NCBI GenBank assembly: GCA_012522285.1
Contig: JAAYKS010000259.1
Span: 1-14,985 of the forward strand
Length of the DNA stretch: 14,985 nt
Direction: 5' to 3'
From: Clostridiaceae bacterium
GTDB lineage: Bacteria > Bacillota > Clostridia > Saccharofermentanales > UBA5734
In this document: positions 7,247 to 13,647 of the stretch, one piece after another
How the letters are laid out: every line of letters begins with the position of its first letter
How positions within the stretch are numbered: position 1 is the first letter of the stretch
Position numbers and translations under genes: made by a program
The notes under the pieces: model-generated
What the model saw: only the letters and a program-made list of their open reading frames with translations
What the model was told of the DNA's origin: nothing
Databases searched by the model: none

Positions 7247-7255
7247 AGCATAGCA
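7247..7255 (-). promoter_or_regulatory. Extended -10 promoter of the flavodoxin gene
   Basis: Minus-strand TGC-TATGCT (complement of 7247-7255) is an extended -10 with five of six consensus hexamer bases, about 44 bases upstream of the ATG. No clear -35. The same TGC-preceded -10 form is seen before ppk2 and the GH3 gene. Confidence 0.4.
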
Positions 7256-7289
7256 CGCCGGATGGGGAATGGCACATGTCCTGATGCGG

Positions 7290-7295
7290 TATGAT
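7290..7295 (+). promoter_or_regulatory. Possible -10 of the Rieske gene
   Basis: TATGAT at 7290-7295 matches five of six -10 bases and lies about 60 bases before the Rieske ATG, in the divergent space shared with the flavodoxin gene. No -35 box or TG extension supports it. Confidence 0.27.
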
Positions 7296-7354
7296 GGTGG
7301 TAATAAAAGACGGATCCGGCCGCCATCGGCCTATCCGGATACGGAGGAAGCAGC

Positions 7355-7684
7355 ATGAGACCAGTCGATGTCGCAACCACCACGGACATTCCGGCCGGGA
7401 TGCGCAAACGCGTGTCGATCGACGGCACAAAAATCCTCTTGGTCAATCTCGACGGGCAATACTACGCGGTGGCCGACCGGTGCCCGCACATGGGTGGCAG
7501 CCTGTACGAAGGAAAGCTGGAGGGGAACCTTATCGTCTGCCCCAATCACGGAGCGGCGTTCGATCTCACGACTGGGCAAAACGTGCGGCCCGCCCGGGTG
7601 CTTTTCTTTAACAAGCGGCCCCCCGACGCGACTTCATACCGGGTTGAGATCAAGGGAACGAGAGTGCTTGTCTGGTTCGAATGA
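7355..7684 (+). CDS. Rieske-type [2Fe-2S] ferredoxin
   Basis: A 109-residue protein consisting of a single Rieske domain. The two cluster-binding loops are CPHMGG (Cys43, His45) and CPNHGAAFD (Cys62, His65), the C-x-H plus C-x2-H pattern of Rieske ferredoxins of the NirD/BphF type. There is no transmembrane segment or signal peptide and no attached oxygenase domain, so it is a soluble electron carrier or small subunit. Its partner is not encoded next to it on the same strand. GGAGGA at 7343-7348, six bases before the ATG, supports the start. It is divergent from the flavodoxin gene and convergent with the nitroreductase, in a local cluster of small redox proteins. Confidence 0.93.
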   Translation: MRPVDVATTTDIPAGMRKRVSIDGTKILLVNLDGQYYAVADRCPHMGGSLYEGKLEGNLIVCPNHGAAFDLTTGQNVRPARVLFFNKRPPDATSYRVEIKGTRVLVWFE

Positions 7685-7738
7685 CCCTGCCGTCCCGGCT
7701 TTATCCACTTCGGAAGCCCTGCCGCTGACGCGGACGGT

Positions 7739-8290
7739 TCAGCCGATCCAGGTGACTTTGGCCGGATCGGACGCGTGGGGTGCTTTGTCGACGGCCGGAT
7801 GTCCGATCGCCACGGAGATGCCAAACACATATCCCTCCGGAAAGTCGAGCCGCTCCGAGAGCGCGGGACCGTCCGGGCCCGAAAAGGCAGCGCCCGCCAG
7901 CCCGATGATGCAGGAACCCAGTCCCAATGAGCGGGCCGCCAGCGCGAGGTTTTGTGCCGCGATTCCGGCTTCGATCGAGGATGCGCCCGGTGCGAGGGAG
8001 ATGAACACCACCACAGCCGCCCCGTAGAACAAACTGGGATGCCGCGCGGCCATGCGGTCGAGCACGGTCTGATTGCCGGCGCGCCGAAAGGTGTCCAGCG
8101 CGGCTTCGCTGACCGCGGCGATGGTCGTCTGATCGGCCACAAAGGTGAAATGCCAAGGCTGTGCGTCCATTCCGCTAGGAGTGGCCAGCGCGGCTCGGAC
8201 GAGCAGATCGCGTTCGTCCTGTGTGAGGGGAGTGGCTGTGAAACCTCGGATACTCGCTCGTTCCAAAATGGTGCGGATCGTTTCGTTCAT
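7739..8290 (-). CDS. Nitroreductase family FMN-dependent oxidoreductase
   Basis: A 183-residue protein with the blocks of the nitroreductase family: RASIRGF (11-17, the RRSxRxF-like FMN-binding start), ATPSGMDAQPWHF (36-48, substrate/flavin loop), GLGSCIIG (123-130) and GYVFGISVAIGHP (153-165). These enzymes are FMN-binding homodimers that use NAD(P)H to reduce nitroaromatics, quinones or flavins; the physiological substrate is not evident. The start is defined by AGGAGG (complement of 8299-8304) eight bases upstream; an in-frame start at 8455 would run through the promoter region and is rejected. It is divergent from the lipoprotein gene. Confidence 0.9.
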   Translation of the reverse strand: MNETIRTILERASIRGFTATPLTQDERDLLVRAALATPSGMDAQPWHFTFVADQTTIAAVSEAALDTFRRAGNQTVLDRMAARHPSLFYGAAVVVFISLAPGASSIEAGIAAQNLALAARSLGLGSCIIGLAGAAFSGPDGPALSERLDFPEGYVFGISVAIGHPAVDKAPHASDPAKVTWIG

Positions 8291-8328
8291 AACGGGTGCC
8301 TCCTTGTGCAGGATTGTCGGATGATTTG

Positions 8329-8334
8329 ATTCTA
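8329..8334 (-). promoter_or_regulatory. Possible -10 of the nitroreductase gene
   Basis: Minus-strand TAGAAT (complement of 8329-8334) matches five of six -10 bases about 39 bases upstream of the ATG. No convincing -35 is seen. Confidence 0.28.
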
Positions 8335-8375
8335 CCTCATCTGGCGGGCGAACGTCCGGGATGGTATGGTATCTA

Positions 8376-8381
8376 TATAAA
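8376..8381 (+). promoter_or_regulatory. Possible -10 of the lipoprotein gene
   Basis: TATAAA (8376-8381) within an AT-rich stretch, 33 bases before the lipoprotein ATG, is the best -10 candidate. No -35 is visible at the right distance; an 8-base palindrome TGACGTCA (8392-8399) follows it in the leader. Confidence 0.25.
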
Positions 8382-8414
8382 TCATCACAATTGACGTCAC
8401 ACGGAGGGGTCCCC

Positions 8415-9569
8415 ATGAAAAAGACCAGATTCCCGTTCCGTACGCTCTCATGCATCTTGCTGGTCCTGTTCCTGTTGCCGATCGTTTCCGGCTGTATCAG
8501 CTTCCGTTTCGGGCCTCAAAAGACCACCACGTCTGCCGCCACGTCCACGACCGCCAAACCGACCACGGCGACAACCGGAACCACCGCTCCTTCCACAACT
8601 CCGGCGGGCACGACCGCGACGGCGCCGACCACCCTGCCCACCACCGCCGCGACCACAACCAAGCCGATGCCGACAGGTCCCGGCCTGTTCGGGAACACCA
8701 ACGGCAACCTGGCAAACGGCGGATTTGCGGTCTATGATCTTGTGACCTCCTCCCATCTGCTGGGGATCAACGGGGCGCTGTTGCGGTACGATCCAAAAAC
8801 CGGCAAAACCGCCACGCTGCTCGAACGGCCGGACCGGCCGACCCATCTCCTCGTAGGGGAAGACCATTACTATTTCATCTCCTCCTCGGATCAGGCATTC
8901 TACAGGGTGTCCCGGGACGGGAGCGGGCTGGTCAAGCTCGCGGACGGCCCCTGCACCTATGCCGGCCGGACCAACCATTACATCCAACTGCTGCAGGGCG
9001 GTCAACTGGTGTTGCTCTTTGACGGAGAAGACGATCCCCCCAAAGGGATTCATAGTGGCGAAGGTGTCAGCGAGCCCAGCATGGGCAGCAACCGGGTCTA
9101 CTACATCTCCGGTGAGGGCGATTACCGCGTGAGCGCGAACACCGGCATGGGGCGGACAACAGTCTACAAGGGCACCGCCTTTCAGGCCGTCCATCACCTG
9201 TACTACAGCGCGAACGACCAGTTCGTGTATGTCGACCGGCAAGGGGCGGGTGAAACCGTGTACCTGCTGCCCAGCCTGGGAGAGCCATCCGCCCTGGCGG
9301 CGGTCGGCACCCACGCCTCGATCCCGTCACTCAATTCGGATTATTCCGGCAGGACGCTCTACTATATCGGATATGTCGACACCATTCCGGTTTTTTTCAG
9401 CCTGGATCTGTCCAGTGGCGGCGCAAAACCGGTTCAGATCGCTCGTCTCGAGGGTACCATGCCCCGCGTGTGTATTGTGGAGGACATGTACTATGTGCTC
9501 GACGCCCAGAACGGGACGATGCTCCGCCTGGATCCGGATACGGGTGCCACGGAGCCGGTGATGCCATAA
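8415..9569 (+). CDS. Secreted lipoprotein with Thr/Pro-rich linker and DUF5050-like beta-propeller domain
   Basis: A 384-residue protein. The N-terminus MKKTRFPFRT is positively charged, followed by the hydrophobic stretch LSCILLVLFLLPIV and a lipobox ending at Cys27 (VSGC), so it should be exported and lipid-anchored to the outer face of the membrane. Residues about 37-89 are a low-complexity Thr/Ala/Pro linker (runs such as TTTSAATSTT, TTAATTTKP). From residue 92, GNTNGNLANGGFAVYD matches the opening of DUF5050-type domains, followed by repeated 'YY...RVSRDGSG', 'YYISGEGDYRVS' and 'MLRLDPDTGAT' units like beta-propeller blades. The function is unknown; cell-surface binding or sensing is the usual guess. 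GGAGGGG at 8403-8409 supports the start at 8415 over the in-frame ATG at 8361. It precedes the ZIP transporter by 38 bases and may share its transcript. Confidence 0.83.
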   Translation: MKKTRFPFRTLSCILLVLFLLPIVSGCISFRFGPQKTTTSAATSTTAKPTTATTGTTAPSTTPAGTTATAPTTLPTTAATTTKPMPTGPGLFGNTNGNLANGGFAVYDLVTSSHLLGINGALLRYDPKTGKTATLLERPDRPTHLLVGEDHYYFISSSDQAFYRVSRDGSGLVKLADGPCTYAGRTNHYIQLLQGGQLVLLFDGEDDPPKGIHSGEGVSEPSMGSNRVYYISGEGDYRVSANTGMGRTTVYKGTAFQAVHHLYYSANDQFVYVDRQGAGETVYLLPSLGEPSALAAVGTHASIPSLNSDYSGRTLYYIGYVDTIPVFFSLDLSSGGAKPVQIARLEGTMPRVCIVEDMYYVLDAQNGTMLRLDPDTGATEPVMP

Positions 9570-9607
9570 TCCAATCCAAATACCGTGTTCTGTGAGGGAA
9601 GCGACGC

Positions 9608-10414
9608 ATGTACGACACCGAAACCATTCTATTTGCCTTTGCGCTGACGCTATTTGCCGGGCTATCGACCGGTATCGGGAGCATCCTCGCATTGGTCACC
9701 AAAAAGACCAACACCCGCTTTCTGGCGGTGGCGCTCGGGTTTTCCGGCGGGGTCATGATCTATGTTTCGTTTGCGGAGATCCTGCCCAAAGCCCGGGATT
9801 CGCTGGTGTCGGGGCTGGGAATGCGAATGGGCAGCTGGGCCGCGGCCGGGTCTTTTTTTGCCGGGATCCTGGTGATCGCGATCATCGACCAGCTGGTTCC
9901 GTCGGGGGAGAATCCGCACGAGTCCCGCATGGTCGAGGAAATTCTGCCGGGTGGGGACGGCCCGCACGCCCATCACGGAAAGCTGATGCGCATGGGAGTC
10001 ATGAGCGCCCTGGCGATCGCAATCCACAACTTTCCGGAGGGCATCGCGACGTTTGCGGCAGCTCTCCAGGACCCTTCTCTCGGCATTGCGATCGCGGTCG
10101 CGGTTGCGATCCACAACATCCCCGAGGGGTTGGCGGTCTCGGTGCCGATCTATTTCTCCACCGGAAGCCGCAGAAAGGCCTTCACCCTGTCGTTTCTGTC
10201 CGGACTGGCCGAGCCGTTGGGGGCCTTGCTCGGTTACCTGCTGCTGTTCCGTATTCTCAACGACACCACGTTCGGCGTGTTGTTCGGGATGGTCGCGGGG
10301 ATCATGGTGTTTATCTCACTGGACGAGTTGCTGCCTGCGGCGCGGGAATACGGAGAGGCCCACCGTGCGGTCTACTCGATGGTCGCCGGCATGGTGGTCA
10401 TGGCAATCAGTTAG
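9608..10414 (+). CDS. ZIP family divalent metal transporter (ZupT-like)
   Basis: A 268-residue membrane protein with about eight hydrophobic segments. The family signature is present twice: HNFPEG (140-145) and HNIPEG (169-174), the metal-binding His/Glu pairs in neighbouring helices, and a variable His-bearing loop GPHAHHGK (118-125) sits between helices as in ZIP proteins. ZupT-like proteins import zinc and other divalent cations such as Fe2+ or Mn2+. GAGGGA (9594-9599) precedes the ATG by eight bases. The C-terminus stops at MAIS with an amber codon (10412-10414), whereas relatives normally continue a few hydrophobic residues; the next codons read Leu-Leu-Phe-Val then TAA. The gene follows the lipoprotein gene by 38 bases without an obvious terminator, so the two may be an operon. 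No Zur-like box was recognised. Confidence 0.92.
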   Translation: MYDTETILFAFALTLFAGLSTGIGSILALVTKKTNTRFLAVALGFSGGVMIYVSFAEILPKARDSLVSGLGMRMGSWAAAGSFFAGILVIAIIDQLVPSGENPHESRMVEEILPGGDGPHAHHGKLMRMGVMSALAIAIHNFPEGIATFAAALQDPSLGIAIAVAVAIHNIPEGLAVSVPIYFSTGSRRKAFTLSFLSGLAEPLGALLGYLLLFRILNDTTFGVLFGMVAGIMVFISLDELLPAAREYGEAHRAVYSMVAGMVVMAIS

Positions 10415-10440
10415 CTGCTGTTTGTGTAAACAGAACCTGC

Positions 10441-10469
10441 TTGACGCGATGCGTTGTCTGTATTACATT
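10441..10469 (+). promoter_or_regulatory. Promoter of the toxin-antitoxin operon
   Basis: TTGACG (10441-10446) and TACATT (10464-10469) are 17 bases apart, a good sigma-A arrangement, with transcription starting near 10476 and only about 18 bases of leader before the antitoxin ATG. The -10 lies in the middle of a perfect palindrome. Confidence 0.6.
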
Positions 10470-10479
10470 GTAATACAGA
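10457..10479. promoter_or_regulatory. Operator-like perfect palindrome over the toxin-antitoxin promoter
   Basis: Arms TCTGTATTAC (10457-10466) and GTAATACAGA (10470-10479) around ATT form a perfect palindrome with ten-base arms. It covers the -10 and the start site and ends two bases before the GGAGGA ribosome binding site. Ribbon-helix-helix antitoxins repress their own operons by binding such repeats, so autoregulation is the natural reading. Confidence 0.75.
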
Positions 10480-10493
10480 TGGAGGACAGTACG

Positions 10494-10721
10494 ATGGCTT
10501 TGATCAATGCCCGTGTTTCTGCATCTGAAGAAGCGTTGATTCGCTCCTATGCAGAGGTAAAAAAGTTGTCTGTTTCTTCGCTCATCAGGACGGCTGTCAT
10601 GCGTGTGATAGAGGAAGAAATCGATATTGATCTTGCGCAACAAGCTTGGGCGGAGCATGTAGAGAACGACCAGTCTCTCGATTGGGAAGAGACCAAGCGA
10701 ACGATGGGATTTCATCCATAA
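10494..10721 (+). CDS. RelB-like (ribbon-helix-helix) antitoxin
   Basis: A 75-residue protein. The N-terminus MALINARVSASEEALIRSYA followed by KKLSVSSLIRTAVMRVIEEE is a ribbon-helix-helix fold: a short beta strand (residues 2-8), then two helices, with the 'VSSLIRTAV' segment typical of the RelB/DUF6290-type antitoxins. The acidic C-terminal half (DLAQQAWAEHVENDQ, DWEETKRTMGFHP) is the expected toxin-wrapping region. It should neutralise the RelE-like toxin downstream and repress the operon through the palindrome at 10457-10479. GGAGGA (10481-10486) lies seven bases before the ATG at 10494; an in-frame ATG at 10479 overlaps that site and is less likely. This region is visibly richer in A/T than its neighbours, suggesting horizontal acquisition. 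Confidence 0.82.
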   Translation: MALINARVSASEEALIRSYAEVKKLSVSSLIRTAVMRVIEEEIDIDLAQQAWAEHVENDQSLDWEETKRTMGFHP

Positions 10722-10743
10722 TCCGGAAATCGTCAGCTGCGAA

Positions 10744-10773
10744 CGGACAATTTATCCCGTTGTAAGATATGAT
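10744..10773 (+). promoter_or_regulatory. Possible internal promoter before the toxin gene
   Basis: CGGACA (10744-10749) and TATGAT (10768-10773) are spaced by 18 bases and could drive the toxin gene separately. TACAAT (10792-10797) is another -10-like hexamer, but it lies too close to the ribosome binding site to give a normal leader. The AT-richness of this stretch raises the chance of a false match. Confidence 0.3.
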
Positions 10774-10791
10774 ATTATTTTAAAAAATATC
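10771..10791. repeat. AT-rich imperfect inverted repeat in the antitoxin-toxin gap
   Basis: GATATTATTT (10771-10780) mirrors AAAAAATATC (10782-10791) around one base with a single mismatch (nine of ten pairs). It stands out in GC-rich surroundings. It may be a second operator, an RNA hairpin before the toxin ribosome binding site (AGGAG, 10798-10802), or just AT-rich sequence. Confidence 0.4.
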
Positions 10792-10810
10792 TACAATAGG
10801 AGTATAAATC

Positions 10811-11137
10811 ATGCCTTCCACCCCAGAGCATCCGACCTTCCAACTCAGAGTGGAGCGCCGCGCAATCAAGGCGTTGCAAACGATGGATCGCCAACATGCA
10901 GCGATCCTCGTTGCTTGGATTGACAAAAATCTTTCCGCAACAAGCAATCCCAGACGCATGGGAGAAGTTCTGTCCGGTGGACTTGCCGGACTGTGGCGAT
11001 ATCGTGTCGGTGATTACCGGATTCTTGCGAAGATACAGGATCATGAGATCCTGCTGTTGTTGCTTGATATAGCCCACCGCAGTGACGCGTATAAACAATG
11101 GAATGCAAAGCACAAGAGCCTCGGTCGAGAACGCTAG
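10811..11137 (+). CDS. RelE/ParE-superfamily toxin
   Basis: A 108-residue basic protein. Its core LSGGLAGLWRYRVGDYRILAK (54-74, cited in parts: LWRYRVGDYRIL) and DIAHRSDAYK (86-95) is the C-terminal beta-sheet of RelE/ParE toxins; Arg65, Arg70, His89-Arg90 and Tyr94 are in the places of residues often important in RelE-type mRNA-cleaving enzymes. FQLRVERRAIKALQ (10-23) is the first strand and helix. RelE toxins cut mRNA at the ribosome, ParE relatives poison gyrase; the 'RVGDYRI' and 'HR..Y' pattern favours RelE. AGGAG (10798-10802) lies eight bases before the ATG. It follows its antitoxin by 89 bases, a much wider gap than the overlap or few bases usual in this family. It ends with TAG. Confidence 0.86.
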   Translation: MPSTPEHPTFQLRVERRAIKALQTMDRQHAAILVAWIDKNLSATSNPRRMGEVLSGGLAGLWRYRVGDYRILAKIQDHEILLLLLDIAHRSDAYKQWNAKHKSLGRER

Positions 11138-11155
11138 CGAATCCGTTTTTCGGTT

Positions 11156-11172
11156 TCGGCAGCCTCTGCCGA
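11156..11172. promoter_or_regulatory. Candidate operator: palindrome in the GH3 promoter spacer
   Basis: Arms TCGGCAG (11156-11162) and CTGCCGA (11166-11172) around CCT form a perfect 17-base palindrome ending five bases before the -10 hexamer. There is no T-run after it, so a terminator for the toxin gene is less likely than a binding site for a sugar-responsive repressor such as a LacI-family protein (inference). Confidence 0.45.
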
Positions 11173-11174
11173 TG

Positions 11175-11183
11175 TGCTATTAT
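11175..11183 (+). promoter_or_regulatory. Extended -10 promoter of the GH3 gene
   Basis: TGC (11175-11177) directly precedes TATTAT (11178-11183), an extended -10 with five of six consensus bases. The start would lie in CCGTGAC (11188-11194), about 40 bases before the ATG. No consensus -35; the palindrome at 11156-11172 occupies the spacer. Confidence 0.55.
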
Positions 11184-11231
11184 GGCGCCGTGACAAACCC
11201 AATCGGAGCAGAGATACCGGAGGAAACACAC

Positions 11232-13601
11232 ATGATTTACAAAGACGCGAACAGATCGGTTTCAGAGCGTGTGGACGATTTGATGTCCCGCATGACGCTG
11301 GTGGAAAAAGCCCAACAGCTCACCAGCGTATGGATCTACGAAATCTTGCGCGATTTTCGTTTCAATCAGGACAAAGCCGCCCCGCTGATGCGGGAAGGCA
11401 TCGGCCAGATCACCCGGCTGGGCGGCGCCAGCAACCTCCTGCCGTCGGTCGCGGCCCGCACCGCAAACGAGATCCAGCGTTATCTGGTCGAGCAGACCCG
11501 GCTGGGCATCCCCGCGATCCTGCACGAAGAGGCTTGTTCGGGATTGCTCACCCGCGCGGCCAATGTGTTTCCCCAGGCGATTGGCATCGGGGCGGCATTC
11601 GAGCCCGAACTCGCGGAAGAGATGGGGCGGATCATCCGCACCCAGATGATGGCGATGGGGGCGCGCCAGGCACTCGCGCCGCTACTGGACATCACTCGCG
11701 ATCCGCGCTGGGGCCGGACCGAAGAGACGTATGGCGAGGACCGCTATCTGACTGCGCAGATGGGCACCTCCTACATCCGCGGGCTGCAGAGCGACCGTCT
11801 GGAGGACGGTATTCTCGCGACCGGCAAGCATTTTGTCGGCTACGGAATGTCCGAGGGCGGCATGAACTGGGCACCGGTCCACATTCCGCAGCGCGAACTG
11901 CTGGAGACCTATCTCTATCCGTTTGAGGCAGCGGTGCGTGAGGCGGGGCTGCGTTCGATCATGCCGGGCTACCACGAGATCGACGGTATCCCCTGTCACA
12001 CCAACCGCTGGCTGCTGCAGGACGTGTTGCGCGACCAGTGGGGATTTGACGGCCTGGTCGTGAGCGATTATTTTGCGATCAACATGATCTACGACTACCA
12101 CGGCGCGGCGGCCGACAAAGACGATGCCGCCCGCATGGCACTCGAAGCGGGCGTCGACGTCGAGCTTCCGTCCACCGACTGCTATGCCGCCCCGCTGGTC
12201 GAGGCCGTGGAAAAAGGGCTGGTGGACCCTGCGCTGGTAGACAAGACCGTGCGCCGGGTGCTCGAAATGAAATTCCGGCTCGGACTGTTTGAAAAACCCT
12301 ACGTCGACGAAGAAGGGGTGGAAGCCCGGTTTGATACCGCCGGCAATCGAGCTTTCTCCCGCCAGGCTGCGGAAAAGTCCATCGTCTTGCTCAAAAACGA
12401 CGGCATTTTGCCTTTGTCCCGTGCCAAAAGGAAAATCGCGGTCATCGGTCCCAACGCGGACAGCGTCCGCAACATGCTGGGAGACTATACCTATCCCTCG
12501 CATATCGAGTCGCAGATCGACCAGATCACCGACAATTTCGCGGGGACCGCGGTGCCGGAAGACCGGGTGAGCGTCGAGGACGCCATGCCCGCGATGGACA
12601 CCGTCCTCGAGGGACTGCGCAAGGCGGTCGCCGGTTCGGAAGTCGAATTGCTGTACGCCAAGGGATGCGATGTCCTGCCGTTGCCCGGCCAGTCCGCGGA
12701 GGCGGCGCGAGCCGGGTTCGACGAAGCGGTGGCGATCGCGCGTGCCGCGGATGTCGTCTTGCTGGTGCTCGGCGACAAGGCGGGCCTGATCACCGACTGC
12801 ACGTCCGGTGAAGCGCGCGACTGCGCGTCGCTGGATCTCCCCGGAGAACAGCGTGCGCTGCTTCGCGCGGTGCACGCGGCGGGCAAGCCGGTCGTTCTGG
12901 TCCTGATCACGGGACGTCCTTATACGCTGGTCTGGGAAGACGCCCACCTGAGCGCGATCGTCGAGGCCTGGTTCCCCGGGGAAGAAGGGGCTGCCGCGAT
13001 CGCCGGCGTGCTGTTCGGGGACACCAATCCGGGCGGCAAGCTCCCGATCACCTTCCCTCGCTCCACGGGCCAGATCCCTGTGTTTTACAGCCATCGGCCG
13101 TCGGGCGGGCGCTCCAACTGGAAAATCGATTATGTCGATGAAAGCGTACAGCCGCTCTATCCTTTCGGGCATGGACTGTCATATACCACATTCGGGTATT
13201 CAGGACTATCGATCCCCGAAACGGTCCCGGTCGACGGCACATGCGAGGTGTCGGTGACGGTCGCCAATACCGGAACGGTTGCGGGCGAAGAAGTCGTGCA
13301 ACTTTATCTGCACGATTGCCTGTCCGACGTGACCCGTCCGGTCCAGGAACTGTCCGGTTTCAAACGGGTTGCGTTGGTGCCTGGGGAAAAGAAACGGGTG
13401 ACCTTCCGCGTGTCCACCGACCAACTCGGGTTCTACGACCGCGACATGCGCTTTGTCGTCGAGCCAGGTGACCTCGAGGTCATGGTGGGTACCTCGTCCG
13501 CGGATATCCGGGAACGCGGCGTCATCCGTCTGACCGGAGAGAAGCGGGAGGTCGTCCGGAAAGCGTTTGCCTGCGCGGTCGAAGTCGGCCAGGCCGACTG
13601 A
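11232..13601 (+). CDS. Glycoside hydrolase family 3 beta-glycosidase (beta-glucosidase/beta-xylosidase type)
   Basis: A 789-residue enzyme with the full GH3 layout. Residues about 10-355 form the barrel domain: LDITRDPRWGRTEETYGED (152-170), KHFVGYG (199-205) and GLVVSDYF (274-281), whose Asp279 is the expected nucleophile. Residues about 375-610 form the alpha/beta sandwich with SIVLLKNDGILPL (383-395) and TSGEARDCASLDLPG (524-538), where Glu527 is the best acid/base candidate. Residues about 670-757 are the fibronectin-III-like domain (VANTGTVAGEEVVQLYL). GMNWAPVHIPQRELLETYLY resembles GH3 beta-xylosidases/beta-glucosidases from anaerobes; specificity cannot be fixed. There is no signal peptide, so it should hydrolyse imported oligosaccharides in the cytoplasm. 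GGAGG at 11219-11223, eight bases before the ATG, sets the start. No sugar transporter gene is adjacent. Confidence 0.95.
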   Translation: MIYKDANRSVSERVDDLMSRMTLVEKAQQLTSVWIYEILRDFRFNQDKAAPLMREGIGQITRLGGASNLLPSVAARTANEIQRYLVEQTRLGIPAILHEEACSGLLTRAANVFPQAIGIGAAFEPELAEEMGRIIRTQMMAMGARQALAPLLDITRDPRWGRTEETYGEDRYLTAQMGTSYIRGLQSDRLEDGILATGKHFVGYGMSEGGMNWAPVHIPQRELLETYLYPFEAAVREAGLRSIMPGYHEIDGIPCHTNRWLLQDVLRDQWGFDGLVVSDYFAINMIYDYHGAAADKDDAARMALEAGVDVELPSTDCYAAPLVEAVEKGLVDPALVDKTVRRVLEMKFRLGLFEKPYVDEEGVEARFDTAGNRAFSRQAAEKSIVLLKNDGILPLSRAKRKIAVIGPNADSVRNMLGDYTYPSHIESQIDQITDNFAGTAVPEDRVSVEDAMPAMDTVLEGLRKAVAGSEVELLYAKGCDVLPLPGQSAEAARAGFDEAVAIARAADVVLLVLGDKAGLITDCTSGEARDCASLDLPGEQRALLRAVHAAGKPVVLVLITGRPYTLVWEDAHLSAIVEAWFPGEEGAAAIAGVLFGDTNPGGKLPITFPRSTGQIPVFYSHRPSGGRSNWKIDYVDESVQPLYPFGHGLSYTTFGYSGLSIPETVPVDGTCEVSVTVANTGTVAGEEVVQLYLHDCLSDVTRPVQELSGFKRVALVPGEKKRVTFRVSTDQLGFYDRDMRFVVEPGDLEVMVGTSSADIRERGVIRLTGEKREVVRKAFACAVEVGQAD

Positions 13602-13647
13602 CACAGTAACAACCGGCTCGGCCGACGGATAATGTAACAACCGGTTT
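13592..13647. repeat. Imperfect 28-base tandem duplication at the 3' end of the GH3 gene
   Basis: Two adjacent 28-base units (13592-13619 and 13620-13647) match at 22 positions. Each holds GGCCGAC, seven variable bases, then GTAACAACCGG. The first unit includes the GH3 stop codon (13599-13601). The second unit's GTAACAACCGG becomes the left arm of the following hairpin. Confidence 0.7.

Noticed and set aside
8392..8399. Palindrome TGACGTCA before the lipoprotein gene as an operator
   Set aside because: An eight-base palindrome is expected by chance in a window this size, and it lies in the leader without other support.
8448..9314. Minus-strand open frame opposite the lipoprotein, with Gly/Arg-rich repeats
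   Set aside because: The repeats are just the antisense reading of the Thr/Pro linker codons.
10418..10433. Hairpin CTGTTT/AAACAG after the ZIP stop as a terminator
   Set aside because: Six pairs, no T-run after it, and it overlaps the region just before the toxin-antitoxin -35.
9592..10473. Plus-strand frame overlapping the ZIP transporter
   Set aside because: No membrane segments or domain; the ZIP frame in the same place carries both HNxPEG motifs.
11682..13172. Minus-strand open frame of 496 codons inside the GH3 gene
   Set aside because: Antisense to a well-conserved enzyme, composition typical of a shadow frame, no start signal.
13584..13598. Palindrome GTCGGCC-A-GGCCGAC at the end of the GH3 coding region
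   Set aside because: It is coding sequence with a one-base loop, so a hairpin would be strained; half of it is explained by the tandem duplication.
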